NCBI RefSeq assembly: GCF_014084105.1
Contig: NZ_CP048289.1
Coordinates: forward strand, 8,689,922 to 8,753,921
Length of the DNA stretch: 64,000 nt
Origin: Streptacidiphilus sp. P02-A3a
GTDB taxonomy: Bacteria; Actinomycetota; Actinomycetes; Streptomycetales; Streptomycetaceae
Direction: 5' to 3'
Below, one piece after another: positions 50,588 to 59,448 of this stretch; position 1 is the stretch's first letter; every line of letters starts with the position of its first letter. Position numbers and translations under genes: made by a program. The notes below the pieces were generated by a model. That model saw only the letters and a program-made list of their open reading frames with translations, made no database searches and was not told the DNA's origin.

Positions 50588-52165
50588 GTGCGTAGCCCCG
50601 CAGTGGCCCAGGTCGACGACAGGCCGGTGGACGGCCTGGGTTCCGCCGCGGATCTCGACGTTCGCTCCCTGACCGACGCGCTCGCCCGGGTCGAGGACGG
50701 GGTCGCCGTCGTCGACGCCCGAGGGCGGATCGCGTACGCCAATCCGGCGGTCTGCCGGATGACAGGTCTCCCGCTCGGCCTGCTCCGGGACCGCGACCTC
50801 GCCGAGAGCCTGCGGGAGGACGGTCAGCCGGTGCTGCCCTGGACCCGCGAGGACCCGGCCGCCCCGCACCGCTGCACCGTCCTGGCCCAGGACGGTGCCG
50901 CGCGTGAGGTCGTCTGCTCCGCCTTCACCACGGAGGTCGCCGGGAGCCCGCACTGGATCGTGATCCTCCGCGGCGCGGCCGGTGACCATCCCGCTGTTCG
51001 TACCGCGCTCTCGCTGGCGCAGACGACGACGAAGCTGGTCGGCGCGGCCACGATGCAGGAGGTCCTGCGCGGCATCTGCCGCCACGCGGCCGGGAACAGC
51101 ACGGCCGCCGCCTGCTGGATCGTGGTGTTCGGCGAGGACCGCCTGCTCGCGACCGCGGGGGCGTGCGGCTTCCCCCGGGCGGGCGACAGCATGACGGCGT
51201 GGACGAGCAACGCGGTCACCCTCGACAACCTGCCCGGCGGCGCCGAGGTCCTGGCGGGCAGGCCGATCTTCCTCCCCGACGCTCGATCCGCCCTGCTGGC
51301 CGCCCCGGCCACCACGGCCTTCGCCATCACCCTGGAGGAACTGGACTGGCAGAGCGGCTACTACGTCCCGCTGTCCTGGGAGGGCGAGGTCTTCGGCGTC
51401 TTCGCGGCCTACCTTCCCACGGGTGCCGGTGCCCCGACCGAAGAGGAACGTTCCTTCTACCAGGGGCTGGCCGGGCAGGCCGCTGTGGCGGTGACCAACG
51501 CCCAACTCGGCGCGACCCTGGAGCGCACCCGCCTGGCGCGCGAACTGCACGACTCGATCAGCCAGGCGCTGTTCTCGATGACCCTGCATGCCAAGGCCGC
51601 CCAACTCGCCATGGCCCAGGCCGGACTGGGCACCACCGGAGCGCTGGGCCGGTCCGTCGCCAGACTCGTGGAGTTGACCCGCGGCACGCTGGCCGAGATG
51701 CGCTCGCTCCTCTTCGAGCTCCGCCCCGGCTCCCTGGCCGAGGAGGGCCTGGTAGCGGCCGTGCGGAAGCAGTGCGCCGCGTTGACGGCCCGCGAGCAGG
51801 TGGCCATCACGGTGGACGGTCCCGAGCCGAGGCTGCACCTGGCGCCTGAGGTCGAGGAACACCTCTACCGCGTCACCTCCGAGGCGCTCAACAACGTGAT
51901 CAAGCACGCCCGCGCCGAACAGGTGTCGGTGGACATCTCGGCGACCCCAGGTGTCCTGCGGATCGTCGTGTGCGACGACGGCGTCGGCTTCGAGCCCGGA
52001 GCCGGGGCCGCCGGGCACCTCGGGCAGTCCAGCATGGCCGACCGGGCCCGGATGATCGGCGCCGAGCTGACCGTCGCCAGCCGTCCACGAGCCGGTACGA
52101 CCGTGACCCTGACGCTGGCCTACGACCCACCCGAACAAGGAGACCGCGTTCCCGATGCAGGCTGA
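50588..52165 (+). CDS. Soluble PAS-GAF sensor histidine kinase (HisKA_3)
   Basis: 525 residues from GTG 50588 (GAGGGGGA 4 nt upstream). A PAS domain (about 25-130, ALARVEDGVAVVDARGRIAYAN) is followed by a GAF domain (about 150-308) and HisKA_3 with His321 (LERTRLARELHDSISQALFSM). HATPase_c (about 420-515) has EALNNVIKHA and VCDDGVGF. There are no membrane helices, so it senses a cytoplasmic ligand, gas or redox cofactor. Cys175, Cys193 and other cysteines lie in the GAF region, but no known haem or iron-sulfur pattern is clear. The stop overlaps the response-regulator gene by 11 nt. Confidence 0.92.
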   Translation: MRSPAVAQVDDRPVDGLGSAADLDVRSLTDALARVEDGVAVVDARGRIAYANPAVCRMTGLPLGLLRDRDLAESLREDGQPVLPWTREDPAAPHRCTVLAQDGAAREVVCSAFTTEVAGSPHWIVILRGAAGDHPAVRTALSLAQTTTKLVGAATMQEVLRGICRHAAGNSTAAACWIVVFGEDRLLATAGACGFPRAGDSMTAWTSNAVTLDNLPGGAEVLAGRPIFLPDARSALLAAPATTAFAITLEELDWQSGYYVPLSWEGEVFGVFAAYLPTGAGAPTEEERSFYQGLAGQAAVAVTNAQLGATLERTRLARELHDSISQALFSMTLHAKAAQLAMAQAGLGTTGALGRSVARLVELTRGTLAEMRSLLFELRPGSLAEEGLVAAVRKQCAALTAREQVAITVDGPEPRLHLAPEVEEHLYRVTSEALNNVIKHARAEQVSVDISATPGVLRIVVCDDGVGFEPGAGAAGHLGQSSMADRARMIGAELTVASRPRAGTTVTLTLAYDPPEQGDRVPDAG

Positions 52166-52844
52166 TCAAGAGACCCCCGAGCCCATCCGCGTCTTCCTGG
52201 TCGACGACCACCGCGTGGTGCGCTGCGGTGTCGCGGCCTACCTGGAGCTGATCGAGGACATCGAGGTGGTCGGCGAGGCCAAGGACGGCCAGCAGGCCCT
52301 GGACGGCATCGCCGTGCTGGAGCCCCGCGGAGAACTGCCCGACGTCGTCCTCATGGACCTGCTGATGCCGGTCATGGACGGGGTGACCGCCACCCGCCGG
52401 ATCAAGCAGCGCTGGCCGACCGTCGAGATCGTCGCCGTGACCAGCTTCGTCGAGGAGGACAAGGTCCGCGGCGCGCTGGAGGCCGGAGCCGCGGGGTACC
52501 TGCTCAAGGACGCCGACGCCGACGAACTCTCCGGCGCGATCCGGGCCGCCCTCGCCGGACGGATGCACCTGGATCCCACCGTCGCCCGGCTCCTGGCCGA
52601 CTCGACGCACCGACGCCACCAGAATCCGGCGGAGATCCTGACCCCGCGGCAGACCGAGGTCCTGGTGCTGGTCGCCCAGGGGGCTTCGAACCGCCAGGTC
52701 GCCGACGCGCTGGACGTCGGCGAGCGAACCGCGCGCACACACGTGTCCGACATCCTCGACCGGCTGGGGCTGGTTTCCCGCACCCAGGCGGCTCTCTGGG
52801 CGATCAGGCAGGGCATCGTCCCCAGCCCGCGGGACTCCTCCTGA
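52155..52844 (+). CDS. NarL/FixJ response regulator, partner of the PAS-GAF kinase
   Basis: 229 residues. The receiver (about 10-128) has FLVDDHRVVR, phospho-acceptor Asp68 (VVLMDLLMPVMDG), VAVTSF and LLKDADADEL. The LuxR helix-turn-helix (about 160-220) reads LTPRQTEVLVLVAQGASNRQVADALDVGERTARTHVSDIL. ATG 52155 lies inside the kinase's last codons, with AAGGAG upstream, so the pair is translationally coupled and forms one two-component system. Confidence 0.94.
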   Translation: MQADQETPEPIRVFLVDDHRVVRCGVAAYLELIEDIEVVGEAKDGQQALDGIAVLEPRGELPDVVLMDLLMPVMDGVTATRRIKQRWPTVEIVAVTSFVEEDKVRGALEAGAAGYLLKDADADELSGAIRAALAGRMHLDPTVARLLADSTHRRHQNPAEILTPRQTEVLVLVAQGASNRQVADALDVGERTARTHVSDILDRLGLVSRTQAALWAIRQGIVPSPRDSS

Positions 52845-52887
52845 CGAGCGCCGCGAGGAGCAGGGTAGTCATTCGGCCGATGTCGGG

Positions 52888-52900
52888 AGCGGTAACCGCT
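52888..52900 (+). promoter_or_regulatory. 13-nt inverted repeat upstream of the stand-alone receiver gene
   Basis: agcggt-a-accgct (52888-52900) sits 15 nt before the ATG at 52915 in a 70-nt intergenic gap. It could be a binding site for the neighbouring NarL-type regulator; there is no second copy to support this. Confidence 0.35.
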
Positions 52901-52914
52901 ACGACAATGGTGCG

Positions 52915-53406
52915 ATGGAATGTCTTTCGTCCGCCCCCAAGGCCCTGGGTTCGAGTGACGACCCCTCGGCCGGGAACCCTGTCAGAGTGCTGCTGGTGGA
53001 CGGCGATGCCCGAGTACGCTCCGCGCTGCGCCACCTGATCGCGCTGGAGGGCGACCTGGTCGTGGTGGCCGACGCCGGCAGCGTGGACGGCGCACTGGTC
53101 GCGGCCGAGCGCACCTCACCGGCCGTGGCCCTGGTGGAACTACTGCTCCCCGATGCCGCCTCCGGTCTGGCGCTGGTCCGCGTCCTGGCCACCCGGCCCG
53201 ACTGCGCCATCGTGGCCATGAGCCTGCGCGGCGGCCTGGAGGAGGCGGCGGTCGGAGCCGGGGCCGTGCTCTTCGTCGACAAGGGCAACGGTTCCGTGCT
53301 GGACGCCGTTCGAACCGCTTCCCGTCGACACCGCGACCAGGACCGCGACGGTGACCAGGACCGCGACCGCGACGGCGACCAGGGCGAGGGCGACCGCGTC
53401 ATTTGA
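52915..53406 (+). CDS. Stand-alone receiver-like protein with Glu in place of the phospho-acceptor Asp
   Basis: 163 residues. It keeps the CheY-like fold pattern: RVLLVDGDARVRSALRHLI (residues 24-42), VALVELLLPDAASGLALV, AIVAMS (Ser103) and LFVDKGNG (Lys123). But the phosphorylation position holds Glu75 (VELLLP), and the acidic pair is split by Gly30 (VDGD). Such receivers cannot be phosphorylated in the normal way; Glu sometimes mimics the active state. No output domain follows, only a DQDRDGD-type charged repeat (about 140-158). It lies 70 nt behind the two-component pair and may modulate it. Confidence 0.78.
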   Translation: MECLSSAPKALGSSDDPSAGNPVRVLLVDGDARVRSALRHLIALEGDLVVVADAGSVDGALVAAERTSPAVALVELLLPDAASGLALVRVLATRPDCAIVAMSLRGGLEEAAVGAGAVLFVDKGNGSVLDAVRTASRRHRDQDRDGDQDRDRDGDQGEGDRVI

Positions 53407-53614
53407 CGCAGGCGCCCCGGCGCTTCGGCCGATGTTCGCCCGACGGCGCTGCGGCACTGTGGAGTTGCGCGAGGGGATCCGGAGCCGCGAGCCCCCTCGC
53501 TCCGCTCGCCCCACCGATACGCACAGTGATCCGCCCGCAGAACCGCGGTCGCGAAGTTATGACATGGCCATGCCATGAAACGCGCCCCGGCTGCCGTCCC
53601 CCTGGAGTTCCGAC

Positions 53615-54154
53615 ATGCTCTCTCAACTCACCCAAGCCATGGTCGTCAACGGCGTCGTGCTCGTCGCCGTCCTCGAAGGCGACCTCGGCCCGCACCGCAA
53701 GATCGGCGCGCTCCGCATCCTGCGCCCCGCGCTGACAGCCGCGGGAATCGTTCCGCTGTTCATCGACCAGCCGGTGACCCACGGCGCCGGGCTCGTGCTG
53801 GAGGTCGCCGGGGTCGTCGCCGGTTTCCTCGGCGGCATGGCCGCCCTCAGCGTGATGACCGTCTACCGCAGTCCGCGGACCGGAAAACCGGTCAGCCATG
53901 CCACGACCCCGTACGCACTGCTGTGGACCGCCGTCATCGGCGCGCGGGCCGCGTTCTCCTACGGCTCGTTCCACTGGTTCCCGCACCAGCTGGAGCACTG
54001 GTGCGTGACCAACCGGGTGACGGCCGCCGGCATCACCGACGCGCTGATCTTCATGGCTGTCGCCATGACCCTGACCCGCACCATCGGCCTGGGGACCAGG
54101 GCCGCCGCGCTGGCCCCGGCCACCAGGACCGCCCGGGTCCGCGCCACCGCCTGA
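53615..54154 (+). CDS. Small polytopic membrane protein, function unknown
   Basis: 179 residues with about five membrane helices (MVVNGVVLVAVLEG, LTAAGIVPLFI, GLVLEVAGVVAGFLGGMAALSV, ALLWTAVIGARAAF, GITDALIFMAVAMTLT). ATG 53615 has CTGGAG 7 nt upstream. It is followed after 45 nt by another membrane protein of similar style, and together they look like a two-gene unit. No family was recognised with confidence. Confidence 0.75.
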   Translation: MLSQLTQAMVVNGVVLVAVLEGDLGPHRKIGALRILRPALTAAGIVPLFIDQPVTHGAGLVLEVAGVVAGFLGGMAALSVMTVYRSPRTGKPVSHATTPYALLWTAVIGARAAFSYGSFHWFPHQLEHWCVTNRVTAAGITDALIFMAVAMTLTRTIGLGTRAAALAPATRTARVRATA

Positions 54155-54199
54155 CAACCCGGAACCCACACCGGTCCGACCCGAGAGGAAGTACGCACA

Positions 54200-54880
54200 G
54201 TGAGCGGAACCTTTGACAGCCTCCTGATCGTCGCCGCGGTGGGCTATGTGATGGCCCGCCGGGTGATCGGCGAACCCGCGCAGGGCAAACGCATGCTCCT
54301 GCTGCCCGTGGTACTGGTCGCCATGGGACTGTCGGACGTCTCCAAGGCCGGGCACGATCCGGCCGCCGTCGGCTACCTGATCGCCTCGGCCGCGGTCAGT
54401 GTCGTGCTCGGGGCGATGCGCGGGGCCAGCACCCGGCTGTCGGCCAAGGACGGCATCGTCTACGTCCACTACCGCGGGCTGACCATCCTGCTGTGGGCCG
54501 TGAACCTGGCCGTCAAGTTCGGCGCCAACGCCGCCTTCGAGCACCTCGACCGGACCGCCGCCACCGCCGCGGGCAACAGCCTGCTGCTCACCCTGGGCGC
54601 CGGCATGCTCTTCGAGGGACTGGTCACCCTCAGCCGCGCCCTGCGCACCGACCACCAGGTCATCTGGTCCAAGGGGAAAGACGGCCAGCCCCACCGGACC
54701 TCCCCGTTCCTGGACGGCATGCAGAGCCGTATGACCCACGACATGACCCACGACATGACCCACGACGGCTGGCCCCGGGACTCCCGCTCCGAGGGCACGC
54801 TCTCCGCCCTCACGAACGCCCTGCGCTCGGCCCGCAACCACGACTCGCCCAACGACAGCTGGTACGACCACGGGCACTGA
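54200..54880 (+). CDS. Polytopic membrane protein with His-rich repeat, function unknown
   Basis: 226 residues from GTG 54200. It has about five helices (FDSLLIVAAVGYVMA, MLLLPVVLVAMGLSDV, AVGYLIASAAVSVVLGAM, GLTILLWAVNLAVKFGA, LLLTLGAGMLFEGLVTL) and a cytoplasmic tail. The general pattern is reminiscent of DUF1453/CcdC-like proteins, but this is weak. The tail has MTHD three times in a row, coded by a 12-nt tandem repeat at 54731-54766; the clustered His could bind metal. Confidence 0.72.
   Translation: MSGTFDSLLIVAAVGYVMARRVIGEPAQGKRMLLLPVVLVAMGLSDVSKAGHDPAAVGYLIASAAVSVVLGAMRGASTRLSAKDGIVYVHYRGLTILLWAVNLAVKFGANAAFEHLDRTAATAAGNSLLLTLGAGMLFEGLVTLSRALRTDHQVIWSKGKDGQPHRTSPFLDGMQSRMTHDMTHDMTHDGWPRDSRSEGTLSALTNALRSARNHDSPNDSWYDHGH
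54731..54766 (+). repeat. Three perfect 12-nt tandem repeats inside the membrane-protein gene
   Basis: atgacccacgac occurs three times without interruption and encodes MTHD each time. Confidence 0.92.
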
Positions 54881-54960
54881 GGGCCGCCGCCCCGGAGCCG
54901 ACACGAGGAACCGCCCCAGCGTCCGCTCGACCACATTCCCTCCAGCAAAAGGAGTCAGTC

Positions 54961-55248
54961 GTGAGATCCCATGGCCTCGTCCCCCTGCTGGACCGCTGGC
55001 AGTGGCAAGCCGACGCTGCCTGTCGGGGGATGGCCTCCGCGGTGTTCTTCCCACCCAGCGGCGAACGCGGTCACGCCCGGCGACTTCGTGAACAGCGGGC
55101 CCTGCGCGTCTGCCGGAGCTGCCCGGTCCGCGAACAGTGCGCGAGCTTCGCCCAGTCGACCCAGCAGCCCTTCGGCATCTGGGGTGGCCTGACGGAACGT
55201 CAACTGGTGACCCACGCAACGACGCCGGACGCCCCCGACGCGTCGTGA
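54961..55248 (+). CDS. WhiB-family (Wbl) iron-sulfur transcription factor
   Basis: 95 residues. The four Cys that hold the 4Fe-4S cluster are present: one in ADAACRGM (near 20) and three in VCRSCPVREQC. The turn motif GIWGGLTERQ and preceding acidic/aromatic segment FFPPSGERG follow the family pattern. Wbl proteins bind sigma region 4 and control development or redox and antibiotic stress genes. GTG 54961 has AAGGAG 6 nt upstream. It lies 100 nt ahead of an MMPL transporter that it might control. Confidence 0.93.
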   Translation: MRSHGLVPLLDRWQWQADAACRGMASAVFFPPSGERGHARRLREQRALRVCRSCPVREQCASFAQSTQQPFGIWGGLTERQLVTHATTPDAPDAS

Positions 55249-55348
55249 CGACGCTCGGCGGAGCAGTCCGTCGGGACGCCGTCGACCCGTACGTCGAGTA
55301 CCGCGTCCGGCAACACCCCTGTCACGTAGACATCTTCGGAGGAACTCC

Positions 55349-57697
55349 ATGGTTCGCTTGGCTCGCTGGTGCTTCGAACACCGCAGGAGGGTCGTAGCCG
55401 GATGGCTGCTGGCACTCGTGGTCACGGTGGGGCTCAGCGGTTCGGTCGGCAGTAGCTTCAACTCCGACTTCAACCTCCCGAACACCGACTCGCAGGCGGC
55501 GGTCAGCCTGCTGACCGAGAACTTCCCGACCGCCTCCGGTGAGGGCGACCAGGTCGTGATCCAGACGACGCGGGGAAGCTCCGTGCGGTCCGCCGCGGTA
55601 CGGGCCGCCGCGGTCGCGGCGCTGGCCGAGGTGGCCGAGGTGCCCGGCGTCGAGGCCGTCGGCAGTCCCTACGGCCCCGCGGGCGCGGCACAGATCAGCC
55701 GTACCGGCACCGTCGCCTTCGCCACCGTCACCTGGGACAAGCCCGCCAACAAGGTGACCTCCGCCAACGCGAAGGCGCTGATCACGGCTGCCCGGTCGGC
55801 TGACAGCGCCACCGTGCGCGTCTCCCTCGCCGGACCGTCCATAGCGAACGAGGAGAGTGCGGGTCCCGGACTGTCGGTGGCCGTCGGTGTCGTCGCCGCC
55901 CTGGTCATCCTGCTGATCGTCTTCGGCGGGGCACTGTTCTCCTCGCTGATGCCGCTGCTCGCCGCCGTCCTCGCGCTGGTGATCGGCACCTCCCTGATCA
56001 GCCTGCTCACCCACGCCATGAACGTGGCCGACGTCTCCTCCGACCTCGCCGTCCTGATCGGCCTGGGCGTCGGCGTCGACTACGGGCTGTTCATCATCAG
56101 CCGCCACCGCAGCGCGGTGAAGGCCGGCCTCTCCTACCAGGACGCGGCCGCCCAGGCGGTGAACACCTCCGGCCGAACCGTCCTGTTCGCCGGCCTCACC
56201 GTCTGCATCGCCCTGCTCGGCCAGTTCGCCCTGGGAGTCAGCTTCCTGTACGGCCTGTCACTGTCCTCCGCCATCGCGGTGACCCTGACCATGGCCACCG
56301 CGCTGACCTTCCTGCCCGCCATGCTCGGCTTCCTCGGCCCCAAGGTCCTCTCCCGCCGCGAACGCGCCGCGCTGGCGACCCACGGGGCCGGCTCCGAGGA
56401 CGCCACGCGCTTCTGGTCGCGGTGGGCGGCGGTCGTGGAGACCCGCCGGGCGTTCGCGGCCGTCGCCGCTCTGGGTATCGTCGTCGTCATCGCCCTGCCG
56501 ATCCTCGGGCTGCGGTTGGGCTCGTCCGACGCCGGCACCGACCCGTCCGGCTACACCACGCACCAGGCCGACGCCGCCCTGTCCGCGGGCTTCGGGCCCG
56601 GGTTCAACGGACCGCTCGAACTGGTGGGCCAGGTCTCCTCAGCTGCCGACGTCACCGCGTTCGACCACTTCCTGAAGGCCGCGGCGGACACCCCTGGCGT
56701 GGCCTCGGTGACACCCGCGGTGACCTCACCCAACGGCAGGGTGGTGCTGGCGACCCTCTACCCGAGCAGCAGCCCGCAGACGAAGCAGACCGTCACCCTG
56801 GTCGACGACCTGCGCCAGAACGTCGTCCCGCACAGCGAGCAGGGCACCGCGCTGGACGTCCACGTCGGTGGAGTGACCGCCACCGACATCGACTTCTCCC
56901 ATGTGCTGGCCGACAAACTGCCGCTGTTCATCGCCGTGGTGGTCGTCCTGTCGTTCCTGCTGCTGACCGCCGTGTTCCGAAGCCTGCTGATCCCGCTGGT
57001 CGCCTCGGTGATGAACCTGGTGTCCATCGGCGCCGGCCTGGGGGCTCTGAACGCCGTCTTCAACTGGGGCTGGGGCGGCTCCCTGCTCGGACTGAACGGG
57101 ACCGCGCCGATCGACGCCTTCATCCCGGTCCTGATGTTCTCGGTGCTCTTCGGGCTCTCCACGGACTACGAGGTCTACCTGGTCTCCCGCATCCAGGAGG
57201 AGTGGGCCCATCGGCGCCGCGCCGATGACCAGCGGTCGGCACAGCCGCACTCGCCCAGCCCGCGCGACCGGGCGACCCGGCACAACCATGAGGCCATCAC
57301 CGTCGGCCAGGCCAAGAGCGGCCGGATCATCGTCGCCGCCGCCGTCATCATGGTCCTGGTCTTCGGATCGTTCCTGCTCAACGGCGAGCGCGTGCTCCAG
57401 GAGTTCGGCTTCGGCCTCGGCTTCTCGGTCCTCGTGGACGCCCTCCTGATCCGCAGCGTGCTGGTTCCGGCGATCATGCACCTGGCCGGGCCGTCGAACT
57501 GGGCATTGCCGGTCCTGCTGAACCGCGTCCTGCCGAACCTGTCCGTCGAGGCGGAGAGCGAGCCGACCGACGCCTCCGATGCCTCTCCGCTGTGGGTCAA
57601 CCTGGACCAGGAGGAGGCCCTCTGGCAGGAGGGCGCCGCCCGGCGAGCCGCCCTCGACTGGGCCGGACGCCGCTCCGGATCCGGCTACCGGCAGTGA
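55349..57697 (+). CDS. MMPL-family (RND-type) transporter
   Basis: 782 residues. It has two MMPL halves with some 11-12 helices. Proton-relay Asp-Tyr pairs are visible in IGLGVGVDYGLFIISRHR (about 245) and LFGLSTDYEVYLVSRIQEE (about 605). Soluble porter domains lie between helices 1-2 and 7-8. Actinomycete MMPL proteins export lipids, pigments or antibiotics. ATG 55349 has GGAGG 6 nt upstream. A terminator-like hairpin follows the gene at 57762-57789. Confidence 0.93.
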   Translation: MVRLARWCFEHRRRVVAGWLLALVVTVGLSGSVGSSFNSDFNLPNTDSQAAVSLLTENFPTASGEGDQVVIQTTRGSSVRSAAVRAAAVAALAEVAEVPGVEAVGSPYGPAGAAQISRTGTVAFATVTWDKPANKVTSANAKALITAARSADSATVRVSLAGPSIANEESAGPGLSVAVGVVAALVILLIVFGGALFSSLMPLLAAVLALVIGTSLISLLTHAMNVADVSSDLAVLIGLGVGVDYGLFIISRHRSAVKAGLSYQDAAAQAVNTSGRTVLFAGLTVCIALLGQFALGVSFLYGLSLSSAIAVTLTMATALTFLPAMLGFLGPKVLSRRERAALATHGAGSEDATRFWSRWAAVVETRRAFAAVAALGIVVVIALPILGLRLGSSDAGTDPSGYTTHQADAALSAGFGPGFNGPLELVGQVSSAADVTAFDHFLKAAADTPGVASVTPAVTSPNGRVVLATLYPSSSPQTKQTVTLVDDLRQNVVPHSEQGTALDVHVGGVTATDIDFSHVLADKLPLFIAVVVVLSFLLLTAVFRSLLIPLVASVMNLVSIGAGLGALNAVFNWGWGGSLLGLNGTAPIDAFIPVLMFSVLFGLSTDYEVYLVSRIQEEWAHRRRADDQRSAQPHSPSPRDRATRHNHEAITVGQAKSGRIIVAAAVIMVLVFGSFLLNGERVLQEFGFGLGFSVLVDALLIRSVLVPAIMHLAGPSNWALPVLLNRVLPNLSVEAESEPTDASDASPLWVNLDQEEALWQEGAARRAALDWAGRRSGSGYRQ

Positions 57698-57761
57698 GAC
57701 CGCGACGGACAGACCGAACCGCGCGGAACTGAGCGACGGAAAGCAGCCGGAGTCCTGGTGT

Positions 57762-57789
57762 CCCCGTCCCGCCGCCAGCAGGGACGGGG
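57762..57789 (+). terminator. Hairpin downstream of the MMPL gene
   Basis: Perfect 9-nt arms ccccgtccc (57762-57770) and gggacgggg (57781-57789) with a 10-nt loop, 64 nt after the MMPL stop and 50 nt before the next start. Confidence 0.65.
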
Positions 57790-57838
57790 CCCCGGCTGTG
57801 GTGTGCGTCGCGTCCGGAGGACGAAGGAGAAGAGACCG

Positions 57839-58531
57839 ATGAGCCTTGAAGGGTTCTTCGCCACGGCCGCGGGTGTGGCCGGCGCGTTGATCGGACTGCT
57901 GTTCGTCGCCATCTCCATGCTGCGGGAGCGACTGGCCGAACAGGAGGAGACCCAGCTCCACCGCGCGCAGACGGCCGCGACCCTCACGGCGTTCGTCAAC
58001 GCCCTCACCGTGTCACTGATGGCCCTCATCCCCGGCGACAAACTCGGCTGGGCAGCGGTGGTCGACGGCGTCCTCGGGCTCGGCGTGATCGTCGTCTGCC
58101 TGCTCTCGCTGGCCCTCGACCAGGGCCTGAACTGGCGAGACCTGCCGGACCTGTTGTTCCTGTTCATCCTCGCCGCGACCTTCGGCACCCAACTCGTCTC
58201 CGGAATCCAGGTGCTCGCCGACCCCGGCGGAACCAGTGCGATCCGCACCATCGCCGCGCTCCTCGTCGCCTGCTTCCTGGTCGGGATCTCGCGCGCATGG
58301 GAACTCGTCGGCGGCCCCTCCATCGGACTCGGGCATCAGCTCGCCGAGCTCATCCGCCCCCTCGCCCAGCACCAGCGGAAACCCCGGGCCACAGCGGCGG
58401 ATCACGGGTACCGGTCACCACCGGGAACAACGGAGGTCCCACCCCACCCCGACCGAAGCGGGCCAGGCGGTACCCCGCCGGCCCACGAGGGCACCGCACG
58501 ATCGGCCAGGCCGATACCCGACACGACCTGA
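57839..58531 (+). CDS. Integral membrane protein of unknown function
   Basis: 230 residues from ATG 57839 (AAGGAG 9 nt upstream). About five helices (GFFATAAGVAGALIGLLFVAISM, AATLTAFVNALTVSLMALI, VVDGVLGLGVIVVCLLSLAL, LLFLFILAATFGTQLVSG, RTIAALLVACFLVGISRAWEL) are followed by a Pro/Gly-rich disordered tail from about residue 185. No family was recognised. It is separated from the ABC operon by 143 nt. Confidence 0.75.
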   Translation: MSLEGFFATAAGVAGALIGLLFVAISMLRERLAEQEETQLHRAQTAATLTAFVNALTVSLMALIPGDKLGWAAVVDGVLGLGVIVVCLLSLALDQGLNWRDLPDLLFLFILAATFGTQLVSGIQVLADPGGTSAIRTIAALLVACFLVGISRAWELVGGPSIGLGHQLAELIRPLAQHQRKPRATAADHGYRSPPGTTEVPPHPDRSGPGGTPPAHEGTARSARPIPDTT

Positions 58532-58674
58532 GTGGAGCTGGCTCCACCCCTGGCTACGTACCTGTGCTGTCTCAACCACGGGTACTGGCAGGCTCCTCGC
58601 TCATTCCTGCGTTCCCTAGCGTCATAGGCGGTGGTTTCGGCCGCCTGGCGTGGGACAGAGCGAGCGAGGGAGCT

Positions 58675-59448
58675 ATGGGAGAGATCAAGTGGCGGAGCGG
58701 CGGCCCTGCCGTGGCGGTCACGGCCGAGTCGGGGGACGCGTTGACCCTCGACAGGGTCAGCCGAAGGTACGGGAAGGTCGCGCCCGCGCTGGACGAGGTG
58801 AGCCTGAATGTGCCGCGCGGCGGCTTTCTCGCGGTGATGGGCAGGTCGGGTTCGGGTAAGTCCACGCTGCTGCAGTGCGCCGCCGGTCTCGAACGGCCCA
58901 CCAGCGGAACGGTGCGGCTCGGGGGGACCGATCTCGCGGGGCTCAAGGAGACCGCGCTCAGTCGGCTGCGGCGGGACCGGATCGGCTTCGTCTTCCAATC
59001 CCTCAACCTGGTGCCGTCGTTGACGGTGCTGGAGAACACCGTGCTGCCGCTGATGCTGGCGGGAGCGGCACGGCTGGAGCGGGGGCTGGCCGCACTGGCG
59101 TCGGTGGGCCTGGCCGACCGCGCGCAGGACATCCCGGCCACGCTGTCCGGTGGGCAGCAGCAGCGGGTGGCGATCGCACGGGCCCTGGTCACCGAACCGG
59201 AGGTGATCTTCGCTGACGAGCCGACGGCCGCGCTCGACCCGGTGACCGCCGATGAGGTCCTGTCGCTGCTGCGCACGGCGGTGGATCGGCGGGGCCGAAC
59301 GGTCGTCCTGGTCACCCATGACCCCATGGCCGCGCAGTGGGCCGATGAGGCGATCTTCCTCGACACGGGCAGGATCGTGGGCCGCCTGGCACATCCGCAG
59401 GCCGGCGACGTCCGACAAGCACTTCGCGGACTGGGACGGCAGCGATGA
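58675..59448 (+). CDS. ABC transporter ATP-binding protein (MacB/LolD type)
   Basis: 257 residues. Walker [11 protein letters not shown]-loop [16 protein letters not shown], signature [15 protein letters not shown], Walker [13 protein letters not shown] and H-loop VLVTHDP are all intact. The first 20 residues are an extension before the usual [12 protein letters not shown] start. ATG 58675 follows GAGGGAG. Its stop overlaps the permease start (ATGA), so the two form one exporter. Confidence 0.95.
   Translation: MGEIKWRSGGPAVAVTAESGDALTLDRVSRRYGKVAPALDEVSLNVPRGGFLAVMGRSGSGKSTLLQCAAGLERPTSGTVRLGGTDLAGLKETALSRLRRDRIGFVFQSLNLVPSLTVLENTVLPLMLAGAARLERGLAALASVGLADRAQDIPATLSGGQQQRVAIARALVTEPEVIFADEPTAALDPVTADEVLSLLRTAVDRRGRTVVLVTHDPMAAQWADEAIFLDTGRIVGRLAHPQAGDVRQALRGLGRQR

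Noticed and set aside
53407-53614. Short frames between the receiver-like gene and the membrane protein
   Set aside because: No ribosome site or conserved sequence. The stretch has a catggccatg palindrome (53563-53572) and a gcgagggg/ccccctcgc hairpin, but neither is convincing as a defined element.
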